From Natrinema salaciae (lineage in GTDB: Archaea > Halobacteriota > Halobacteria > Halobacteriales > Natrialbaceae): a stretch of DNA of 64,000 nucleotides. The notes below the pieces were generated by a model. It made no database searches. It was given only the letters and a program-made list of their open reading frames with translations, and was not told where the DNA came from. The first letter of the stretch is position 1, and each line of letters begins with the position of its first letter. Positions 32,899 to 41,279 of this stretch are shown one piece after another. The DNA is taken from positions 124,001 to 188,000 of the forward strand of contig NZ_FOFD01000001.1 of the NCBI RefSeq assembly GCF_900110865.1. The letters run 5' to 3'. A program made the position numbers and the translations under genes.

Positions 32899-33333
32899 TC
32901 AGCCATTCGTAGCGGCGGCAAACAACGAGAGAAGGAGCAGTGCTACGCTCAGTGCGACGAGATGTGGGGAGGCCGTATCCGTGAGGTTTGTTCGGGTGCG
33001 TAGCGCTGTGGCGATTATGAACGTCGTGACGGCGCCGAGAAAGCTCAGGATCGATCCGAAGACGCTCGCGGTATATTGTGCGCGGACGGCTGGCCGATCG
33101 AGCGTGTAGTGGAAGGCGAAGAGATCGACCCAGGGAGAGTCGTGAAACGCGCGCAACTCGGTCTCGTAGACGGGCGTGATATGGTGGAAATCGGGCCCCA
33201 GTCCCCAGATTCCACCGAGCACGACGAGCCACAGCGGTATCCACGGTGCCAATCGGTATCGGAGCGCGACGGGTGTTACAAGCAACAACAAGAGCGATGC
33301 GCCGACGAGATAGTGGGTGATTGCAGGTGCCAT
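32899..33333 (-). CDS. Four-helix membrane protein, possible metal-dependent hydrolase
   Basis: A 144-residue membrane protein with about four helices. The first begins THYLVGASLLLLLVTPVAL, and conserved polar groups follow: GLGPDFHHITPVYE, then RAFHDSPWVDLFAFHYTLD. The spread of His and Asp (THY, DFHH, FHDS) resembles membrane-bound metal-dependent hydrolases of the YbcI/YdjM type (DUF457-like), which often begin with a His-containing helix. The similarity is loose. No partner genes are evident. Confidence 0.65.
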   Translation of the reverse strand: MAPAITHYLVGASLLLLLVTPVALRYRLAPWIPLWLVVLGGIWGLGPDFHHITPVYETELRAFHDSPWVDLFAFHYTLDRPAVRAQYTASVFGSILSFLGAVTTFIIATALRTRTNLTDTASPHLVALSVALLLLSLFAAATNG

Positions 33334-33451
33334 CAGTGTGCACCGGTTGTGAGGCCGGTCGAACGAACCGGTTCGACAGTCGCAGGCTTCAGTAAGAGCC
33401 CTGTAATGGCAGGGGTGAGTGGCCTTGAGGGTGTCCGGTCTTCGACGGAGT

Positions 33452-33753
33452 CCGTGGACGGCTGTCGTCTCCGGTACGATTGCTCGAAACTGTATTCGGA
33501 AGTGACCACCGAGGACCGCTCGAGAAATCCACCGACAGCTACTCGCCCTACCAAAAACCGTCTACGTGATGTGTGGGTGTCGTGTTCCGAGAGAGTTACG
33601 CTCTCTCGAGGGTGGGTTCTACCCGGTGTCTCCGGTTCGCTGTGGACGCCAGCTGTCTCCGGGTTTCGTTCTGGTTTGCTCGAGTCCGGGGTCTCACCCG
33701 GGCTGCATCGGTGGGACGGACGAGCCGACGTTCGGTGTACTCGAGACCGTTCT
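33452..33753 (-). pseudogene. Decayed duplicate of the 3' end of the coiled-coil gene
   Basis: This stretch is colinear with 37425-37733. Clear matches are CGTTCGGTGTACTCGAG (33729 and 37709), a GTGGAC-plus-AGCTGTCTCCGG block (33642 and 37615), GCTCTCTCGAGGG (about 33599 and 37573) and a CCGTGGAC block (33452 and 37425). On the minus strand it still encodes NGLEYTERRLV, as the intact protein does, then falls apart. Confidence 0.75.
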
Positions 33754-33879
33754 GTTGTACAGACCGTGAGTGACTACCGGTGATCTGGGACAAGCGCGCC
33801 CAGCCATCGTCTTCTCCCTCTGCTGCTCGAGTCTGTCGAACGAAAGGTCCATGTACAACTGCTGTCACACTCTCGTTGA
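33754..33879. other. Upstream region of the aglB-like gene
   Basis: Short stretch between the coiled-coil relic and aglB. The last 30 bases (from about 33849) are the ones duplicated before the aglB relic at 31987. No clear TATA box is seen. Confidence 0.4.
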
Positions 33880-36315
33880 ATGACGGCCGACGCCCGCGAG
33901 ACGGTACGGACGTTCCTGGATGACCGACCCGACGGCGAGCACGCGCTCGAGGCCGTCCTCGCGGTCGACGCGGAAGGCGAGACGTGGACGTTCGACGACG
34001 TCGCCCTCGACTCGGGAACGTTCGGCGAACTCGTCTCGAGCGGTGTCGTCGAAAAGGTCGACGGTGAGTATCGAGTCGCGGACCCCGCGGTCGTCGAGGC
34101 GGTGGTGGCGGGCGACGAACTCGCGGTCGAGGAGTCGCCGGACGACCGCGAGCTCTCGCTCGAGAGGCTCCGAGACGCCGTCGATACGCGGGCGCTGACG
34201 GCGCTTCTCGGTGCGTTACTGGTCGTCGCGATCGCCAGGATGACGGCGTACCGATCGGTGTTCCAGGAGGGCTACGTCGTCTCGCCGGGGAACGATCCCT
34301 ACTACTTCCGGTACCGGATGGCGGAACTGCTCGAGGAATCGTCCGGCCCCCTGGACTACGGCGTGCTGGCGGAGCCGCCGGCCGGCTCCTTCCAGACGCG
34401 CCCCCTCGCCCACGCGACGAACTGGTTCGTCGCCGAACTGCTCGGCGGCGGGCAGGGAGCCGCCGACGCGGTCGCGGCGTGGCTCCCGGTGATCGCGTCC
34501 GTCGCGCTCGGACTCGTGATTTACACGCTGACTCTCCTGCTCACGCGCGACGTTCGCGTCGGGATCGCGTCCGTCCTCGTCTTCGCCGTGACGCCGATCC
34601 ACGCGGTCTACACGGGGCTCGGCTTCGTCGATCACCAGCTTCACCAGTACTTCTGGCTCGGGATCACGCTGCTGTCGCTGACGTGGCTCGCCGTCGACCT
34701 CCAGCGCCGACTCGAGCGCGGCGGGAGTCGCCGCGCGATCGTTCGGGACCACCTCCGACGGCCGACGACGTGGCTCGTCGCGCTCGCCTTCGGCCTCTCG
34801 GTCGCGGCCGGTATCCACGCCTGGGGCGGCTCGCCGCTGCTGTTGCTCCCGCTCGCAGCCTACGTCGGGCTGCGAGTCGCGCTGGATACGCGAGCCGGTC
34901 TCTCGCCGGCTCGAGCGAACCTGCCGCTGCTCGCGGGGCTGGTCGTCGGGAGCGGACTCTCGCTCGCCCTGCACCACCGCTGGGGCTGGCACGCGGAGTT
35001 CGTCGCGACCACGCCGGCGCTGGTGCTCGGCGGTGCGATCGCCGTGACCGCGCTCGGCGAACTCTGGCGGCGGACGGACGTCCGCCTGGGCGGGTTGCTC
35101 GCGCTCGAGGGGATCGTGGCGGCCGGCGGCCTCGTCGCGTTTCGGCGGCTGCAGCCCGCGGTGTGGGCCGACGCGATGAGCCGCGTCGACGATCTCTTCT
35201 TCCGCGAGGGCGCGACCGAGACTGCCTCGCTGTTCGCGACGGAGTACGCCGTCATCTTCGGGCCGATGTATCAGCTCGGGATGGGGTTCTACGTCGCGCT
35301 CGCGGTGCTGGCCTGGGTCGTCTGGACCGTCGCCCGCCGGTACGAGCCCGGCTGGTTGCTCGTCGGGACCTACGCGGGATATCTGCTCGTGCTGGCGGGG
35401 ATTCAGGTCCGCTTCGCCGGCCAGCTCGCGATTCCGCTGGCCGTGCTGACCGGGCTCGGCTTCGTGCAGTTGCTCTCGGTGATCGAACTGGCGCGACCGC
35501 CGGTCCCGTTCCGGGATTCCGAGTTGGGAGCCGACGGTGCGCCTCGAGACGGCGCGTCGGTCGCCGCCGACGGCGGGCGGCCCGAGCCGTCGGTGTCGGT
35601 TCCCGACGGCCGGAAGCTCGGCTACCTGGTCGGCGTCGGCCTGCTCGTGTTCGGGCTGAGCCTGATCTACGTGCCCGGCCTGACGGCGAACGTGACCCAC
35701 AGTGAAGCGCAGGTCGAAGCGGTGAGCGCGATCGACGACCACGCGGAGGCGGCGAACCGGACCTACCCCGCGAACTACGTGCTGAGCGACTGGGGCGACA
35801 ACCGGATGTACAACCACTTCGTGAGCGGCGAATCGCAGAGCTACGGGTACGCACAGCGCAACTACGCCGACTTCGTCTCCGACTCGAACCCCGACGGCCG
35901 GTACGACCAGTTCGCCGGCCGCGTCGGGTACGTCGTCGTCACCGAGGCCACGGGCGACGTGCCGACCACGAGCGCGCAGGCCCAGCTGCTCGAGGCGTAC
36001 GGCGCGGGCGGCAACGGGACCGATGGCCTCGCACACTACCGGGCGCTCTCCGTCGACGAGGACGTGGCGGCGTTCGCGGTGGTTCCCGGGGCGACGCTCG
36101 AGGTCAGCGGTGAGCCGGGGGCGAACGTGACCGCCGAGACGGACGTCTCGGTGTCCGGTGAGTCGTTCACCTACGAGCGATCGGCCGCCGTCGATGGGGA
36201 CGGCCGGGCGTCGGTGACGGTCCCCTACGCCGGCGAGTACGCGGTTGGCGACCGGACGGTGAGGGTTACGGAGGGCGACGTGCTGAACGGGAGTTCGGTC
36301 GCGCTCGAGGCGTGA
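33880..36315 (+). CDS. AglB/STT3-like oligosaccharyltransferase with altered motif
   Basis: An 811-residue STT3/AglB-type protein. An N-terminal 95-residue acidic cytoplasmic extension precedes about 13 membrane helices (from about 108 to 620). The first outside loop has the acidic catalytic motif (VVSPGNDPYYFRYRMAELL), and FVDHQLHQYFW resembles the second acidic/His segment. The soluble C-terminal domain has NYVLSDWGDNRMYNHFVSGE where family members carry WWDYG, so the signature is changed to DWGDN. Enzymes of this family move a lipid-linked glycan to Asn in N-x-S/T. A divergent substrate range or a non-catalytic role is possible. The 5' end is duplicated at 31958. Confidence 0.82.
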   Translation: MTADARETVRTFLDDRPDGEHALEAVLAVDAEGETWTFDDVALDSGTFGELVSSGVVEKVDGEYRVADPAVVEAVVAGDELAVEESPDDRELSLERLRDAVDTRALTALLGALLVVAIARMTAYRSVFQEGYVVSPGNDPYYFRYRMAELLEESSGPLDYGVLAEPPAGSFQTRPLAHATNWFVAELLGGGQGAADAVAAWLPVIASVALGLVIYTLTLLLTRDVRVGIASVLVFAVTPIHAVYTGLGFVDHQLHQYFWLGITLLSLTWLAVDLQRRLERGGSRRAIVRDHLRRPTTWLVALAFGLSVAAGIHAWGGSPLLLLPLAAYVGLRVALDTRAGLSPARANLPLLAGLVVGSGLSLALHHRWGWHAEFVATTPALVLGGAIAVTALGELWRRTDVRLGGLLALEGIVAAGGLVAFRRLQPAVWADAMSRVDDLFFREGATETASLFATEYAVIFGPMYQLGMGFYVALAVLAWVVWTVARRYEPGWLLVGTYAGYLLVLAGIQVRFAGQLAIPLAVLTGLGFVQLLSVIELARPPVPFRDSELGADGAPRDGASVAADGGRPEPSVSVPDGRKLGYLVGVGLLVFGLSLIYVPGLTANVTHSEAQVEAVSAIDDHAEAANRTYPANYVLSDWGDNRMYNHFVSGESQSYGYAQRNYADFVSDSNPDGRYDQFAGRVGYVVVTEATGDVPTTSAQAQLLEAYGAGGNGTDGLAHYRALSVDEDVAAFAVVPGATLEVSGEPGANVTAETDVSVSGESFTYERSAAVDGDGRASVTVPYAGEYAVGDRTVRVTEGDVLNGSSVALEA

Positions 36316-36440
36316 TTACGGTCTGGTTCGGTCACCACTGCTCTCGCGCGCAATCGCTCTCTCACTCCCGTCTCCGACTACCGTTTGGGGAGGGTCTCGC
36401 CGTTCCAGTAGCGATCGTCTGTCCCAAATAGGGGCTGAAA

Positions 36441-36908
36441 TCAGTTTCCGAGAAACCTGTTTAGCTCACGGAATTCTTCGGGCGAGAGAATAACCTCGGT
36501 GTCGAACGCATCAAATCGTTCGAAGTCGTCGTCGATCGTCAGAACGGTATTCACCCCTTCGTCAATCGCTACCTGCGCGTAGTACCCGTCCCAGCCACCA
36601 ACGTTTGCGTTCTTCGCCTGAGATAACCCTCCCCGAACGATGGCTTCGGATATTCCGTCGTACCACTGGATTCGCTTCGCGTCCATAAAATTCTGGAGGA
36701 GCCGAGACGCATCCGCGTTTGACCGTCCGTAGTACGTCGTCAAGACGGTATGTGCTCCGAACAGCGCGGGATACGGAACGACGGCAGTTATTTCGCCGGC
36801 GATAGCATCTCGGACGTACGAGAGCGCAGCATCACGAACAGGTGCCTCCGTATGTGCGAGGGCGATCACACCGACATCGAACAGATACGGGCCACCGGCA
36901 TCACTCAT
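36441..36908 (-). CDS. PIN-domain toxin of an AbrB-PIN pair
   Basis: A 155-residue PIN-like protein. Acidic positions are Asp in YLFDVGVIALAH (about 12), Asp in GGWDGYYAQVAIDEG (about 108) and the Asp run in LTIDDDFERFDAF (about 124-126). The first motif is more divergent than in classical VapC. The ATG at 36908 lies inside the end of the AbrB-type antitoxin gene (overlap of eight bases), the tight coupling expected of a toxin-antitoxin operon. The likely activity is RNA cleavage restrained by the partner. Confidence 0.8.
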   Translation of the reverse strand: MSDAGGPYLFDVGVIALAHTEAPVRDAALSYVRDAIAGEITAVVPYPALFGAHTVLTTYYGRSNADASRLLQNFMDAKRIQWYDGISEAIVRGGLSQAKNANVGGWDGYYAQVAIDEGVNTVLTIDDDFERFDAFDTEVILSPEEFRELNRFLGN

Positions 36909-37185
36909 CGCTGTTTTTCTCCGCTCCGCTTCGGACAGCGGCTCTGTGCTTTCGGGCGATCGGGTCGGCGACTTCGTCAAGCGGCATCGTCTCCCCACGC
37001 TCCGGAGCCGTTTCCTCGACGAGCTTCTCCATTCGCTCGAGAATCCGTTCGGGATCGTCTTCGGGCTCGACGACCGCTTTCCCGTCTTCTTCGTGGATCG
37101 CTACTTCCGTCCCGGGAGTGATACCGAGACGTTCTCGAACGTCCTGCGGGAGGACGATTCGCCCTTTGGAATCCACTTTCGCCAT
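36901..37185 (-). CDS. AbrB/SpoVT-type antitoxin
   Basis: A 94-residue protein. Residues 1-45 are a swapped-hairpin AbrB DNA-binding domain (AKVDSKGRIVLPQDVRERLG, then TPGTEVAIHEEDGKAVVEPE). The remaining half is a charged helix (ERILERMEKLVEETAPERGE) that would bind the toxin. It is the first gene of a two-gene operon with the PIN protein at 36441, overlapping it by eight bases. It probably represses its own promoter. Confidence 0.85.
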   Translation of the reverse strand: MAKVDSKGRIVLPQDVRERLGITPGTEVAIHEEDGKAVVEPEDDPERILERMEKLVEETAPERGETMPLDEVADPIARKHRAAVRSGAEKNSDE

Positions 37186-37608
37186 GTTCCCACTTGGTGT
37201 GGGAACGAAATAACCGTTTTGGGTGGCAGCGATGGCAACCGGCTTCGCGAAAACGCGCAGTCACGCTGGATTGGCGATCAGTGCACTCGTCAGGGATCGC
37301 GCAGTCCGAGACTGCACTCGAGTGCAGTGTCGACCGCCGTCAGTCGCTCGTCCGGTATCAACCGGCTCACGGAAGCGTATCGCGTTCACGGGGACGTCTC
37401 GAGCGACGCGTCGGAACAGCGGCACCGTGGACAGCCGTCGTCTTCGGACGCGTTGCGGCGGGCGTCCTCGTCGTGGACTGCCGCGGACTGCTCGAGCGGG
37501 GGACCAGCAGCTACCGACCGTGCGATCGACCGCTCGCGAACCGTCGGTTCGGTGGTGGCGGTGGAGAGTGGGGCTCTCTCGAGGGGACTCGCTCGGCGCC
37601 GTCCGCGG
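37186..37608. other. Intergenic stretch, parent of a duplicated segment
   Basis: About 420 bases without a credible gene. From about 37425 on it is the source or partner of the degraded copy at 33452-33753. Confidence 0.5.
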
Positions 37609-38547
37609 TCAGCCGTGGACGTCAGCTGTCTCCGGAAGCTGGCGGTCGGCGTCGCTCGGTGTCGTCGTCTCGCCCGGGATCTCGGCGTCCGACGGGAGGA
37701 CGAGTCGCCGTTCGGTGTACTCGAGGCCGTTCTTGCGCTGGGTTCGCTTGCGGACCGCCAGCCGGTGTTTGGAGAGGTCGAGGATCGCGTCGATCGTCCG
37801 GGAGACCAGCTTCTTGGCGTAGGTCTCGCTGATGCCCTGTTCCTGGCGACGAATCCAGTGTTTCAGCTCGCTCGCCGCCACGTACTCGTCGACGCCCTTG
37901 CAGCCGCGAGTCCAGGGATCGTCGCCGACGGTCGGGTCGGTTCGCGCCCGCCACAGTTTCGCGGCGAGTCGCGTCGGGAGCGCGTTCGTCGTGGACCGGC
38001 GCATGTCCTCGTCCATCCGGGCGAGTTGCTGGATCGGCAGGAGATCCCCGTGGGCGAGCGCGGTCGTTCCGGACCTGTCCAGCGGATCGTCGTGGTCCGG
38101 GAGGCGGTAGTAGCGCTCCCCATCCGTCTTGGTGACCCGCTCGAGCGCGTCGTCCGCGACGTCGATCTCGTGGACGTCGACGTTCGCCTCGCGGAGGTGC
38201 GCGCCCTTCTCGAGTTCGCGCGCCTGGAGCTCCTCGAGCCGGGCCTTGTTCGCCCCCGTTCGGTTGCGGGTGGCCTCCGCGAGCGCCTCGACGCGCTCGA
38301 GTCGCCGGTCGTTCGTCTCGCGGTCGTCGACGGACCGCTCGACGGTCTCGGTTCGGGACTCGAGCGTTTTAGTGTGGGACTCGAGGGTTTCGACACTGTC
38401 CTCGAGTTCCGCGATCCGATCCGCGAGCCGGTCGTTCTCCGCTCGCAGGCTCCGGAGCTCGTCGAGGAGCGCCTCGAGCAGGTCGCTCTCGAGAGGGTCG
38501 GCGTCCAGGCTCTCGAGCAGTTGCTCCGCGTCGGTGGGGTTACTCAT
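37609..38547 (-). CDS. Coiled-coil protein of unknown function
   Basis: A 312-residue acidic protein. Residues about 10-130 are a long coiled coil (LLEALLDELRSLRAENDRLA, RIAELEDSVETLESHTKTLE and on). A globular part from about 140 includes DDALERVTKTDGERYYRLPD, then AHGDLLPIQQLARMDEDMRR, and a helical C-terminal domain with KLVSRTIDAILDLSKHRLAV and KNGLEYTERRLVLP. I do not recognise the family; the layout suggests a structural or DNA-associated protein of mobile haloarchaeal regions. It is overlapped by eight bases by the gene upstream (38540), so the two form an operon. A degraded copy of its 3' end lies before aglB. Confidence 0.75.
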   Translation of the reverse strand: MSNPTDAEQLLESLDADPLESDLLEALLDELRSLRAENDRLADRIAELEDSVETLESHTKTLESRTETVERSVDDRETNDRRLERVEALAEATRNRTGANKARLEELQARELEKGAHLREANVDVHEIDVADDALERVTKTDGERYYRLPDHDDPLDRSGTTALAHGDLLPIQQLARMDEDMRRSTTNALPTRLAAKLWRARTDPTVGDDPWTRGCKGVDEYVAASELKHWIRRQEQGISETYAKKLVSRTIDAILDLSKHRLAVRKRTQRKNGLEYTERRLVLPSDAEIPGETTTPSDADRQLPETADVHG

Positions 38548-38932
38548 CGGTCTCGCCCTCCTCGTCGGTTCGGCCGTCCTCGGTCCGTCCGCGGTCGCGG
38601 TCGTCCCACTCCGCCCGCTCGAGCGCCGCCTCGATCGGTCCGGACACCGTCGTGATCCCGTCTCGTCGGTCGGTTCGTCTCGGCACCCGCCACCCCTCGC
38701 CCTCGAGCAGGTCGCGTCCCAGCCACTCGAGCTCCGCCCGGAGCTCGCGACAGTGGCGTTTTGCTTTCAGTCTGGTCGTCTGGTCTACGGTTTCGTCGTC
38801 GGTTATGGTCTCGAGCAGGTCGGTGATCTGGGTGTCGAGGTGCTCGAGGATCGGTCGGTAGTCGGTCGTCTGGCGCTGCGATTCGTCCGGTCGGTCGGGG
38901 CTTTCATTACCCCGTGTATCGTCGTTCGACAT
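38540..38932 (-). CDS. Acidic hypothetical protein, operon partner of the coiled-coil gene
   Basis: A 130-residue hydrophilic protein I do not recognise. A central helical part (YRPILEHLDTQITDLLETIT, then RLKAKRHCRELRAELEWLGR) is flanked by charged, probably disordered ends (MSNDDTRGNESPDRPDESQR and a Glu/Asp/Arg-rich tail). It precedes the coiled-coil gene and overlaps its start (ATGAGTAA), a tight coupling that suggests the two proteins work together. No DNA-binding or enzymatic motif is visible. Confidence 0.7.
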   Translation of the reverse strand: MSNDDTRGNESPDRPDESQRQTTDYRPILEHLDTQITDLLETITDDETVDQTTRLKAKRHCRELRAELEWLGRDLLEGEGWRVPRRTDRRDGITTVSGPIEAALERAEWDDRDRGRTEDGRTDEEGETDE

Positions 38933-39165
38933 GGCTTCCGTAGGCTGGTTACGGGAGCTTCTCGCGGACTGGTGGGGCTAACACCGGTCCGCAATTCTGC
39001 GACTCACTCGTCAGAGAGCCGCATGTTGCTTCCGTGCTCGAGACAATGTACCCGTGTGACATAAATCTTGACTACGAACGTGGTTTTGTCCAGACCACGT
39101 AGGTGGTTCAGTACCCTGCGGATAGTACCGATTTTTCCGTTGGGCTAGCAGGATATCGTGAATAG

Positions 39166-39426
39166 ATGGTAGAGCGGGTTCCCTGGATGTCTCCTGTCGA
39201 CTACGAGATTATGCTCTTCTTCGACGAGCATCCGATCCAGGTCTCTCCGCGGGTTCTTGCCGCAAACATCGACTACGATCGCCAGTACGTGAGCAAGCGG
39301 TGCAGGACACTCTCCGACGCCGGATTGCTGACAGCAGTCGAGACCGGGCTCTATCAACTGACGGAAACAGGTTGTGACTATCTCGAGGGTGAGCTCGATG
39401 TGAGGGACCTCGAGATAGAGGAGTAA
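39166..39426 (+). CDS. PhiH1-type winged-helix regulator
   Basis: An 86-residue winged helix-turn-helix protein: WMSPVDYEIMLFFDEHPIQV, then the recognition region VLAANIDYDRQYVSKRCRTL, and wing GLLTAVETGLYQLTETGCDY. It resembles the PhiH1-repressor-like HTH proteins common in haloarchaeal proviruses and accessory regions. It ends just before the AT-rich island begins. Whether it controls island genes is unknown. Confidence 0.78.
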   Translation: MVERVPWMSPVDYEIMLFFDEHPIQVSPRVLAANIDYDRQYVSKRCRTLSDAGLLTAVETGLYQLTETGCDYLEGELDVRDLEIEE

Positions 39427-39794
39427 CGCTGTTCAACGACAGCTCAAGAATCTCAACGCGCTCAATGGATTCGACTCGCCAACCCTTCGGCGCTCCAGTG
39501 CTTGTATCATCTTGGATCACTGGCTTGTCGGGCCTTTTGGTCTCTCCTACAATGGTTTGGTTGAATAGTAATCTGTAATCCTAAATTACAACAAGTCACA
39601 ATTAGTATGTGGAATGAGGTAAATTTTACTATGAGGTGGAAGCAACAACTCTTGATCACAGAGACAAATCGAGATTGAAAAGAGCTTCAAACGAAGCCTA
39701 TTTCATAGTGTGCTCTCACAACTAATACGATGAATAAAGAGTTTTCGCAGTATTTCATACAGATGAATTAAAAAATTTTTGCACATCTTAAAAT
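39427..39794. other. Left edge of the AT-rich glycan island
   Basis: No gene seen. Base composition drops sharply in GC near 39540, marking the island boundary. AAAAAATTTTTGC just before 39780 is a probable TATA-bearing promoter of the flippase. Confidence 0.5.
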
Positions 39795-41234
39795 ATGAAT
39801 TATAGGAAATTAATTGGGGATGTGGGTTTTTCATCGGCAAGGACTATTTTATCCTTATCTAGGGGAATATTGCTAATACCAATAATAACCAAAATATTTG
39901 GCGCAGATCTTTATGGACTTTGGTCCGGGGTTCAAGCTATAATAATAATTTCAGCAAGTATTGGCGGGCTACACCTTCATGGAGCATTAATTCGTTACCT
40001 TCCACAGGGATCAAAAGATGACGGAATATTCAGTACCGTTCTGACACTTTCTTTTCTTACTGCTATTCTTACTAGTTTGATTCTTATTTGTTTGGGTATC
40101 TTGGGAGTATTACCCGATATAGGTCAATCTAGTTCATGGATAGTCACTGGTTCAATAGCTGGTGTAGTATTCGTAAAGATCGTTTCCTTAGTCATTCTTA
40201 ATTATCCTAGAGCGATCGGGCAAGTGAAAACATACGAAATCATTCAATCGTTTCATCTACTTATTGAATTATTTGCATTAGCAATGGCATTCACACTAAC
40301 AGGCGATATTGTAATAGCTCTACTTTCAGTGATATTTACAACAGTTCTTGTAGACTTGATTGTCGTAATATACTATAGGCCACCGATTAAACCAGATTTG
40401 GATTATAGGAGTATAAAAAAATATCTGGAATACAGTTTACCAATGCTGCCGAAAGAGATGGGAAGTCGAATTATTTCTTCAGCAGATCGGTATCTACTAC
40501 TATTACTTCTGTCACCTGCTTCTGCAGGGATTTATGCTGTAGCATATAGTCTTCCAACTCTCTTAGAAAAATTCACAGGAGTTCTAACGCCAACTCTATA
40601 TCCATCCGTGACGGAAGCATGGGAAAACGGAAATATCAAATCCCTCACCAATTTTTATACGGAAGTATTGCGGTGGTATACAATAGCTGCTTTTCCGATG
40701 TTGGCAGGTATTTCAATTTTGGCCGAGCCAGCACTAAGAATGTTATCAACACCAGCTGTTGCATCCAAAGGTTGGATCTTAGTGCCTCTTCTTGGCATTG
40801 GGTTCATGGGCCGAGGATACGATAATGTACTCATCTATATTCTAACTGCTGCAGAGGAAAACGTGAGAATAGCAAAAATCACAACGTTGGCCGCTTTTTT
40901 AAACACAATATTAAATATAGTTCTAATACCAACTATAGGATTATTTGGGGCAGCAGCTTCGACTATCTTTGCCCAAATTCTTATCGCAAGCTATGTCAGT
41001 TACTGGGCACACAACTATGTCCCCTTTCAGTTCCCAATTATGTCTGCTATTCGGTCTTTTACTGTGACAGCAGTAATGTTATTAGTACTATTCGGATTGT
41101 CAAATACCATATCCTGGAAATCTCAATTAGTGGTCTTTCCGGTTATTGGGTTCTTAATATATGTGGCAGGTCTTAGTCTAGTTGGTGAGATATCTAAACA
41201 AGATATTCAGAAATTTTATTCAGTGGTAGCATAA
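39795..41234 (+). CDS. Wzx-type polysaccharide flippase
   Basis: A 479-residue membrane protein with 12-14 helices, of the MATE/MVF-like polysaccharide exporter superfamily. Starting features are ARTILSLSRGILLIPIITKI and FGADLYGLWSGVQAI; the conserved middle is YSLPMLPKEMGSRIISSADR followed by YLLLLLLSPASAGIYAVAYS. It would flip lipid-linked oligosaccharide across the membrane to the outside, where the polymerase and transferases act. The low GC and ATA-rich codon use point to recent transfer. It is the first gene of the island and reads in the same direction as the AlkP-like gene at 41280. Confidence 0.88.
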   Translation: MNYRKLIGDVGFSSARTILSLSRGILLIPIITKIFGADLYGLWSGVQAIIIISASIGGLHLHGALIRYLPQGSKDDGIFSTVLTLSFLTAILTSLILICLGILGVLPDIGQSSSWIVTGSIAGVVFVKIVSLVILNYPRAIGQVKTYEIIQSFHLLIELFALAMAFTLTGDIVIALLSVIFTTVLVDLIVVIYYRPPIKPDLDYRSIKKYLEYSLPMLPKEMGSRIISSADRYLLLLLLSPASAGIYAVAYSLPTLLEKFTGVLTPTLYPSVTEAWENGNIKSLTNFYTEVLRWYTIAAFPMLAGISILAEPALRMLSTPAVASKGWILVPLLGIGFMGRGYDNVLIYILTAAEENVRIAKITTLAAFLNTILNIVLIPTIGLFGAAASTIFAQILIASYVSYWAHNYVPFQFPIMSAIRSFTVTAVMLLVLFGLSNTISWKSQLVVFPVIGFLIYVAGLSLVGEISKQDIQKFYSVVA

Positions 41235-41279
41235 CTGACCGTATCATAAGAAAGATTATTAAGACCGAACAAGATAGGT

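Noticed and set aside
34216-36036. 606-codon minus-strand frame opposite aglB
   Set aside because: Arg/Gln/Glu-rich shadow with no family resemblance, fully covered by the STT3-like gene.
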